From CAZXCK01 sp964639225 (GTDB lineage: Bacteria > Chloroflexota > Anaerolineae > Aggregatilineales > Phototrophicaceae), in the NCBI GenBank assembly GCA_964639225.1, contig CAZXCK010000063.1, positions 1 to 23,893 on the forward strand: a DNA stretch of 23,893 bases. Direction: 5' to 3'. The notes under the pieces were generated by a model. The model was not told the DNA's origin and did not search any database. It saw only the letters and a list, made by a program, of their open reading frames with translations. A program made the translations under genes and the position numbers. Position 1 is the stretch's first letter. Each line of letters starts with the position of its first letter. Shown here piece by piece: positions 21,975-23,893 of this stretch.

Positions 21975-22513
21975 GCGAATTTACATTCACCGAGCGCAAC
22001 CTGATCCTGACCGGATATATCGGGCCAGAGCAGATGGCGCTGGGACGGCGCATCGCCCGGCAGTTGAACATGCCCTACGCCAACGTCGAGATGACCATCG
22101 CCGACCGGCTCGACCTGCCGGTAGACGACATTCGAACGTACTTCGGCGAGACGCGCCTCAAGTCCATCGAGGCCGAGATCGTGCAGGAGATGGCGCTGCG
22201 GCGGCAGGCGGTCATCGGCGTCAGCGGGCGCAGCCTGCTGCACGGCGACAATCTGGCGCGGCTGGCGTCTACCGGGCCGGTCATCTGCCTGACGATCAGC
22301 CTCAACGCCATGCTGCACCGCATGCATGTCAACATGGGCGCGCGCTATCACGACCCGGCGGAACGCGCCCTGGAACTGGGCGAAATCAAACGCGAATGGG
22401 CCGTGCGCCACATGCCCGGCATCCACGAGATCGACGTTACGCGCATGGACGCCCCGCAGATTGTCGATGCGGTGATCGCCCTGTGGCGCGAGCAAGCTAT
22501 CGAACGGCAGTGA
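21971..22513 (+). CDS. Shikimate-kinase-like protein lacking P-loop lysine
   Basis: A 180-residue protein that starts at TTG 21971, four bases overlapping the HAD stop, with GGAG 5 nt upstream. The order of elements resembles shikimate kinase: strand LILTGYIG, then ALGRRIARQLNMPY, a VEMTIADR segment, an ETRLKSIEAEIVQEMALRRQ helix, and strands AVIGVSG and PVICLTISLNAMLHRM. But the P-loop, GxxGxGKS in kinases, reads GYIGPEQM (residues 15-22) with no Lys or Ser, and the GGG motif is VSGRS. ATP binding in the usual way seems unlikely. It may be a pseudoenzyme, or use another ligand. It sits between a phosphatase and an amidase, with no aromatic-pathway gene nearby. An in-frame GTG at 21938 is a weaker start. 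Confidence 0.8.
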   Translation: MSEFTFTERNLILTGYIGPEQMALGRRIARQLNMPYANVEMTIADRLDLPVDDIRTYFGETRLKSIEAEIVQEMALRRQAVIGVSGRSLLHGDNLARLASTGPVICLTISLNAMLHRMHVNMGARYHDPAERALELGEIKREWAVRHMPGIHEIDVTRMDAPQIVDAVIALWREQAIERQ

Positions 22514-22527
22514 GTCGAGGGTAGAAG

Positions 22528-23334
22528 ATGGCAAAACTGAGTGTCAGCCTGGCGCAGATGAATATCGTCCTGGGCGAAGTCAAGCGCAACACCAGCCAGA
22601 TGGAAAAATGGACCATCGAGGCGGCCCGGCGCGGCTCGCATCTGGTGGTATTCCCGGAATTATGGCCCACCGGCTACGCGCTGGAGCGTGGCAAAGAACT
22701 GGCCAGCGTCCTCAACAGTGACCTGTTCGCGCACGTCTCCACAGTCGCCACACAGGCTAAGATCAGTATAGTAGGGTCCATGCTGGAAAAACGCGGCCAG
22801 GAGAACATTTCCAACAGCGCCGCTTTCTTCGCGCCCAACGGACGTATGCTGGGGGTTTATCGCAAGATTCACCTGTTCCGGCTAATGCAGGAGGACAAAT
22901 ATCTGCAAGGCGGATCATCGCCGCTGGTGCTGGATTTACCCTGGGGCAAGACGGCGCTGGCCATCTGCTATGACCTGCGCTTTCCGGAGCTGTTCCGCCG
23001 TTATGCGCTGGAAGGGGCGCGCATGGTCGTCATCCCCGCCGAGTGGCCGCTGGAGCGCATCGACCACTGGCGCGCGCTGATGGTCGCCCGCGCCATCGAA
23101 AACCAGTGCTACATGGTGGCGGTCAACGCCGCCGGTCAAACCGGCGATACCGTGTTCGGCGGCCATTCGATGATCGTGGACCCCTGGGGTAAGGTCGTCG
23201 TCGAGGCGGGCGAATCACCGGCGCTGCTGACGGTCGAAATCGAGATGGACCTGGTGGGCGAGGTGCGGCGGCGCATCCCCGTTTTCGAGGACCGCAACCC
23301 CAACACCTACGAAGCCCTCGACCTGGGTTATTAG
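22528..23334 (+). CDS. Carbon-nitrogen hydrolase (nitrilase family, omega-amidase-like)
   Basis: A 268-residue cytoplasmic amidase. The catalytic triad is intact: Glu44 in VFPELWPTG, Lys113 in YRKIHLF, Cys147 in AICYDLRFPELF. The ARAIENQCYMVAVN and FGGHSMIVDPWGKV strands follow in the usual order, and the C-terminus is complete. DLRFPELFR after the Cys is typical of the Nit2/YafV-like omega-amidase and Nit branches, which act on alpha-keto acid amides or deaminated metabolites. The exact substrate is uncertain. GAGGG upstream supports the ATG at 22528, 14 nt after the preceding gene, so it is the last member of the epimerase-HAD operon. A metabolite-repair role is plausible but inferred. Confidence 0.94.
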   Translation: MAKLSVSLAQMNIVLGEVKRNTSQMEKWTIEAARRGSHLVVFPELWPTGYALERGKELASVLNSDLFAHVSTVATQAKISIVGSMLEKRGQENISNSAAFFAPNGRMLGVYRKIHLFRLMQEDKYLQGGSSPLVLDLPWGKTALAICYDLRFPELFRRYALEGARMVVIPAEWPLERIDHWRALMVARAIENQCYMVAVNAAGQTGDTVFGGHSMIVDPWGKVVVEAGESPALLTVEIEMDLVGEVRRRIPVFEDRNPNTYEALDLGY

Positions 23335-23339
23335 GCTGG

Positions 23340-23374
23340 GAAATCATGGTTATTCATGGCGCACGCATGATTTC
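23340..23374 (+). terminator. Possible stem-loop after the amidase operon
   Basis: GAAATCATG (23340-23348) and CATGATTTC (23366-23374) form a perfect 9-bp stem with a 17-nt loop, 5 nt after the stop codon. No T-run follows. Confidence 0.45.
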
Positions 23375-23501
23375 TCCGCGTGCTGCCATCTGTTTGCCAT
23401 GAAAAATGAGGGTTTGACGAATCCCGCTGCAACTTCGTGACCATTCGTGCGTACAGGGGTTATAGAAGTTAAGCAACGCAATGCAGAGTAAGGGACTCGT
23501 C

Positions 23502-23738
23502 ATGAACATGAGACTGACGGCAAACAACAACCAGAACGCTCGGATCGTCCGATTCATAGGCTTTATGGTGCTGGTGGTCGTCATGATGTTTCTGGCGGCT
23601 CAGGTGGGGCAGATCGCCGCTGAGGGTGTGAAGCAGCCGGGTATGGCCAACATCTACGAGATGCAGATGGACATCCTGGAAGACAGCATCCAGCAGGTTG
23701 ACCATTTCTGCTACAAATCCTGCACCTTCGTCCGCTGA
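23502..23738 (+). CDS. Small single-pass membrane protein, unknown
   Basis: A 78-residue protein starting at ATG 23502, preferred because AGGGA lies ~6 nt upstream; an ATG at 23481 would add seven residues. Layout: an Asn-rich basic N-terminus (MNMRLTANNNQN), one hydrophobic segment at about residues 16-34 (IVRFIGFMVLVVVMMFLAAQ region), then a soluble tail with Met-rich and acidic residues and two Cys in FCYKSCTFVR near the end. No family recognised. The hydrophobic segment could be an anchor or a signal peptide. It stands alone, with a strong terminator downstream; no promoter was obvious upstream. Confidence 0.7.
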   Translation: MNMRLTANNNQNARIVRFIGFMVLVVVMMFLAAQVGQIAAEGVKQPGMANIYEMQMDILEDSIQQVDHFCYKSCTFVR

Positions 23739-23776
23739 TTGCGTGACACCAGTACCTGACATAACCAAGCCAACGG

Positions 23777-23803
23777 GCCGGGGAACGAACCCCCGGCTTT
23801 TTT
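23777..23803 (+). terminator. Strong intrinsic terminator of the small membrane gene
   Basis: GCCGGGG (23777-23783), loop AACGAAC, CCCCGGC (23791-23797), then TTTTTT. It lies 38 nt past the stop codon. The 90 bp after it hold no supportable gene. Confidence 0.92.
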
Positions 23804-23893
23804 GTGCGCAGGCGACGGCCCCTGCAGAGTCATCGCATGTAACTACTCAGGTACATGAAGCGAGGTAAGTCAAAAGCAGGTAAACTACAGGTA

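Overview
This is a GC-rich bacterial chromosome segment with housekeeping and cell-envelope genes. There are no phage, plasmid, IS, CRISPR, tRNA or rRNA signals. Clear Shine-Dalgarno sites, frequent GTG/TTG starts, several SH3b/LysM/SdrD-like exported proteins and a very acidic Trp-repeat protein pair next to ndk fit a Chloroflexota (Anaerolineae-like) genome. The phylum is inferred from gene style and was not tested.

Layout. (a) 1-4215, plus strand: the 3' end of an acidic Trp-motif gene, a second larger gene of the same type ending in a TPR, then ndk (TTG start) behind its own promoter and a hairpin-rich leader. (b) 4225-12226, mostly single or paired minus-strand units: a convergent terminator, rsfS (apparent CTG start), class 1 fructose-bisphosphatase, a cytosolic TPR histidine kinase whose 3' end lies in a short tandem repeat, a small Cys4 protein, two exported C-terminally anchored proteins with SdrD-like domains, and a membrane-anchored TolB-type propeller. 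(c) 12575-15541: a secreted four-SH3b protein, a Nudix hydrolase, and convergently a secreted PA14-like plus two-SH3b protein. (d) 15667-20024, minus: a MarR regulator translationally coupled to two ABC exporter half-transporters that look like a heterodimer with one degenerate ATP site. A 26-bp palindromic operator sits just downstream of the MarR promoter. (e) 20206-23334, plus: a tight operon of an SDR-type epimerase-like protein, a HAD phosphatase, a shikimate-kinase-like protein without the P-loop lysine, and a nitrilase-family amidase. (f) 23502-23738: a small single-pass membrane protein with a strong terminator.

How the parts fit. The MarR/ABC block is a self-contained, probably ligand-induced efflux unit. 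The 8.6-15.5 kb block is rich in exported, modular, wall- or carbohydrate-facing proteins. The 20.2-23.3 kb operon mixes a normal HAD enzyme and amidase with two proteins from enzyme folds that lack expected catalytic residues. The least understood content is the Trp-motif acidic gene pair at 1-3643. I saw no defence system or mobile island. Promoters and terminators are read by eye against consensus.
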